This document shows positions 22,512 through 24,409 of a stretch of 24,409 bases of DNA, piece by piece. The stretch spans positions 1 to 24,409 of the forward strand of contig JBLIOL010000040.1 of NCBI GenBank assembly GCA_047639615.1, read 5' to 3'. Each line of letters begins with the position of its first letter. Positions within the stretch are counted from its first letter, which is position 1. Under the pieces are notes generated by a model. It was not told where the DNA came from, made no database searches, and worked only from the letters and a program-made list of their open reading frames with translations. This DNA comes from CAYWNK01 sp047639615. Lineage in GTDB: Bacteria; Planctomycetota; UBA1135; GCA-002686595. The translations under genes and the position numbers were made by a program.

Positions 22512-22518
22512 CCGGCTA
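22509..22518. other. Palindrome linking two convergent stop codons
   Basis: TAGCCGGCTA is a perfect 10-bp palindrome formed by the TAG of the plus-strand oxidoreductase (22509-22511), four spacer bases and the TAG of the minus-strand DUF1080 gene (22516-22518). No other terminator is visible between these genes, so transcription units probably overlap at their 3' ends. Confidence 0.7.
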
Positions 22519-23190
22519 GAGTTGCGTCAGGGCGAGCTTGCGGAACTCGCAGGCCGCGCCTTCCGCTTGGATCGCGATCTGTCCTGCGCTAGCGGTGCAG
22601 TCGCGGCCCTCGTTCACCAGCTCATCGTTGACCCACACGGTGATGCTGCTACCGCGGCACTCGACGACCATGGTGTTCCACTCGCCGGTAGGGGCTTCGG
22701 AGCCATCGGTGGTGTTCTTAATGCGTCGGGCCTCGCCTTCCTCGCCGCCCCATTTTTCCTCGGCGCCGCGGCGCTCGACCATGTTGTCGACGCTGATGTC
22801 CTCGCCGATGCACCAGAAGTCGCCGGCGTTGCCCACATACATCTGGGCTTCGATGGACTTCGGGAACATGCCGTACAGGTAGCGCGGCGTGGAGGCGTGA
22901 ATCAGCACGCCACAGTTTCCAGGCTCGCCGGACCAGCGGTATTCGATCTCGAGCCGGTAGTCCGAATAGGACGCGTCGGTGATCAGGTGCCCTTGCGGGT
23001 TGCCATTGCTCACCAGCATGCCGTCACGAGCTTCGAAGGAAGGCGGCAGGTCCGCGTTGTCATCGGCCTGCGGAATGTCCGTGTGCCAGCCACTGAGGTC
23101 CGTGCCGTTGAACAGCGAAGTGCTGCCAGCGCACAGGCAGGTGCAGGAGCTGAAGAGGGCGAGGCTTAGGACGCTGAGCAGGATTCTCAT
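22516..23190 (-). CDS. DUF1080 (PF06439, 3-keto-disaccharide hydrolase-like) lipoprotein
   Basis: A 224-residue exported protein. ATG 23190 starts a lipoprotein-like leader (MRILLSVLSLALFSSC, followed by CLC); the lipobox FSSC is imperfect, so simple secretion is possible. A weak GAGAG lies 8 bases ahead. The domain starts SLFNGTDLSGWHTD, the hallmark opening of DUF1080, and continues with the concanavalin-like beta-sandwich (YRLEIEYRWSG, NCGVLIHAS, MVVECRGSSITVWVNDELVN, GQIAIQAEG). Some PF06439 members are assigned as 3-keto-disaccharide hydrolases. It converges on the oxidoreductase gene with a four-base gap, and a second DUF1080 domain ends the large mosaic protein nearby, which supports a shared role in sugar breakdown outside the cytoplasm. 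The exact substrate is not known. Confidence 0.92.
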   Translation of the reverse strand: MRILLSVLSLALFSSCTCLCAGSTSLFNGTDLSGWHTDIPQADDNADLPPSFEARDGMLVSNGNPQGHLITDASYSDYRLEIEYRWSGEPGNCGVLIHASTPRYLYGMFPKSIEAQMYVGNAGDFWCIGEDISVDNMVERRGAEEKWGGEEGEARRIKNTTDGSEAPTGEWNTMVVECRGSSITVWVNDELVNEGRDCTASAGQIAIQAEGAACEFRKLALTQL

Positions 23191-23285
23191 GGGGGCGACT
23201 CTCGGGGCTAGGCAGGTGGGAGGTGTTGCTCGTCCATCCTGCGCAATCCAGAGCTGCGCGCGCCAACTACTCGCGATTCTGAGGG
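23191..23285 (-). other. Leader region of the DUF1080 gene
   Basis: These 95 bases separate the globin stop from the DUF1080 start on the minus strand. No hairpin terminator, T-tract or convincing promoter hexamers stand out. The two genes could be co-transcribed or the DUF1080 gene could have its own promoter here. Confidence 0.3.
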
Positions 23286-23789
23286 CTACGCTGCGCGCTT
23301 GCCGGAGTCCATTCCCGGAGGCTTGGGCACATGTAGAATGTCCCCAGGCCGTGTGGAAATGGTGCCCGAGCGCGGATGACAATCACGCAGCTCGCGCAGG
23401 ATGACCGACTTGAAGGCGTAGTCGATGGCTAACCACTCCTGACGGTGGTCGGTGCGCACCTTGGCCTCATCCAAGCTCTCCGCGAGCATCTGGTGGCGCA
23501 GGTCGAAGAGCTCCTCGGAGACTGCCACGTGCACGTGCGCTAAGCCCGGCGGCCGGCCGCAGAAGATCTTGCCGCCCTTCATGGCCTGGGTCATGAAATC
23601 GCTCTGGGCGCTTTCGATGGCCTCCTGCTCCACGCCGAGGAAGAAGTGCATCATCCAATCGTGTTCGTAGGCCTTGTCGTAGAAGATCTTGTGCACCAAA
23701 TCGAGCGTCGGACGCCCGCCCACTCGATCAAAGAGTGAGCCGGGTACGGCATCGGGTCGGAGTTCACGGAGGCGATCGGCTACGGACAT
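23286..23789 (-). CDS. Truncated haemoglobin with terminal extensions
   Basis: A 167-residue haem protein of the 2/2 truncated globin family, which binds O2 or NO and usually serves in NO detoxification or redox sensing. The core runs from about 19 to 133: SLFDRVGGRPTLDLVHKIFY (typical helix A/B start with B10-region Tyr), FFLGVEQEAIESAQSDFMTQ, then CGRPPGLAHVHVAVSEELFD with His85 as the likely proximal haem ligand. Compared with a core of about 120 residues it has an 18-residue N-terminal and a 30-residue C-terminal extension (RPGDILHVPKPPG), both of unknown role. The LFDRVGG start and single proximal His suggest the group-1 side of the family, but I would not insist. No Shine-Dalgarno sequence precedes the ATG. 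Confidence 0.9.
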   Translation of the reverse strand: MSVADRLRELRPDAVPGSLFDRVGGRPTLDLVHKIFYDKAYEHDWMMHFFLGVEQEAIESAQSDFMTQAMKGGKIFCGRPPGLAHVHVAVSEELFDLRHQMLAESLDEAKVRTDHRQEWLAIDYAFKSVILRELRDCHPRSGTISTRPGDILHVPKPPGMDSGKRAA

Positions 23790-23922
23790 GGAGTAGGTGT
23801 TGTGCGGTGGGGATTTGGCCAGCCAGCTGGGGTGCTGACTTCCTGAGATGTGCTATCGGTCCCCGTAGTACCAGGGATGAATAGGAAGTTGGATAGCTGG
23901 GATTGCCTGCTGCTCCAGCCGC
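23790..23922. promoter_or_regulatory. Intergenic region upstream of the globin gene
   Basis: These 133 bases lie between the stop of the right-edge gene and the globin ATG on the minus strand. They must hold a terminator for the former, a promoter for the latter, or both. A weak TCCC/GGGA pairing around 23862-23879 is the only fold I see; no reliable promoter hexamers are visible. Confidence 0.3.
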
Positions 23923-24409
23923 CTAAATGGCTCGCAATAGGACACCTTGTCCGCGGCTGGCCAGCACCCACACACGTACCCAGTCGAGGTGGGGGTCGTG
24001 CCAGCCAGCTCGTGCGGCGCGCTCGCAGAGTTCCTCATGTAGGGCTTCTGGCTCCCAGGCGGCCAGATCCTGCACACGCCGGATGCCGACCTCCTGTAGC
24101 AGCCATCCATGCCAGGAGCCGATGCCCTTGAAGAGGTAGAGCTCGAGCTCATCGCGGATGGCGGCGAGCTCGAGGTCGCTCCAATTGCCGGCTGATTGAA
24201 GCTCCTTGGCGCTGGCTGAGTCCGCGAGTGTGCGCCGCAATTGCCGTGGCCAACGGATGTCCAAACCCTCCAGGAGCACTTCGCAGCCGGCCAGGGTCGG
24301 CAGGCGCGAGAGGCGCAGGCGCAGGGAACCGATGCTACGCGGCATCAGCGCGAGGGTGACCGCTACCCAGAAGAGCATCTGGTACGGCAGCGTGCGCCAG
24401 TAGCGGCGC
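23923..24409 (-). CDS. 3' part of a membrane-anchored protein with HhH-like C-terminus (partial)
   Basis: At least 162 residues, open to the right edge. The frame upstream of the first ATG (24378) reads as RRYWRTLPYQ directly before MLFWVAVTLALM, so the true start probably lies outside the window. The visible part has one hydrophobic segment (LFWVAVTLALM), a basic stretch, then a soluble region. Near the end, LYLFKGIGSWHGWLLQEVGI followed by RRVQDLAAWEPEALHEEL resembles the GIG-x-x-x-A-x-x-L helix-hairpin-helix pattern of DUF4332-like proteins, which may bind DNA or protein. No family is assigned with confidence. Confidence 0.7.
   Translation of the reverse strand, partial: RRYWRTLPYQMLFWVAVTLALMPRSIGSLRLRLSRLPTLAGCEVLLEGLDIRWPRQLRRTLADSASAKELQSAGNWSDLELAAIRDELELYLFKGIGSWHGWLLQEVGIRRVQDLAAWEPEALHEELCERAARAGWHDPHLDWVRVWVLASRGQGVLLRAI

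Overview
The window is high-GC, densely packed bacterial chromosome. The gene families point to Planctomycetota or a close PVC-group relative. The evidence is a very large secreted protein that combines VCBS/FG-GAP repeats, a PVC-type membrane-bound-dehydrogenase propeller, HEAT repeats, a c-type haem site and a DUF1080 (PF06439) domain. There is also a second DUF1080 lipoprotein, a CRTAC1-type ASPIC/UnbV lipoprotein paired with a TPR lipoprotein, and a CehA/McbA-type PHP metallohydrolase. Most start codons lack a clear Shine-Dalgarno sequence. This placement is inferred from families only; no rRNA or ribosomal protein gene is present to test it.

Left part (1-2737): about 245 bases without a recognisable gene, then a strong hairpin terminator. 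Next comes a minus-strand pair, read right to left: a CRTAC1-like lipoprotein whose stop overlaps (ATGA) the start of a TPR lipoprotein. Middle-left (2835-9992), plus strand: a UvrD/PcrA helicase overlaps (ATGA) the start of a minimal sigma-54 activator that has neither receiver nor DNA-binding domain. Then come an 849-residue lipoprotein with a C-terminal CAP/SCP domain and a single-pass membrane protein with a degenerate FHA-like N-terminus. The last of these ends tail to tail with the minus-strand PHP metallohydrolase (9989-12055), the two stop codons sharing the bases CTAG. An MFS transporter (12092-13300) diverges from the metallohydrolase.

Right part (13393-22511, and to 23190): a sugar locus. 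The large mosaic dehydrogenase/cytochrome/DUF1080 protein (minus) diverges from a compact plus-strand cluster of xylose isomerase, xylulokinase and a Gfo/Idh/MocA-type oxidoreductase. A second DUF1080 lipoprotein converges on that cluster. My reading is that exported redox and 3-keto-sugar chemistry feeds an intracellular pentose route. The families support the parts of this; the linkage is inference. The shared divergent region carries two overlapping inverted repeats that could be an operator.

Right edge (23286-24409): a truncated haemoglobin with N- and C-terminal extensions and the 3' part of a membrane-anchored protein with a helix-hairpin-helix-like C-terminal region, both on the minus strand. 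I saw no tRNA, rRNA, CRISPR array, insertion sequence, integrase or prophage gene. The best candidates for new biology are the mosaic protein with its flanking sugar cluster, and the stripped-down sigma-54 activator coupled to a DNA helicase.
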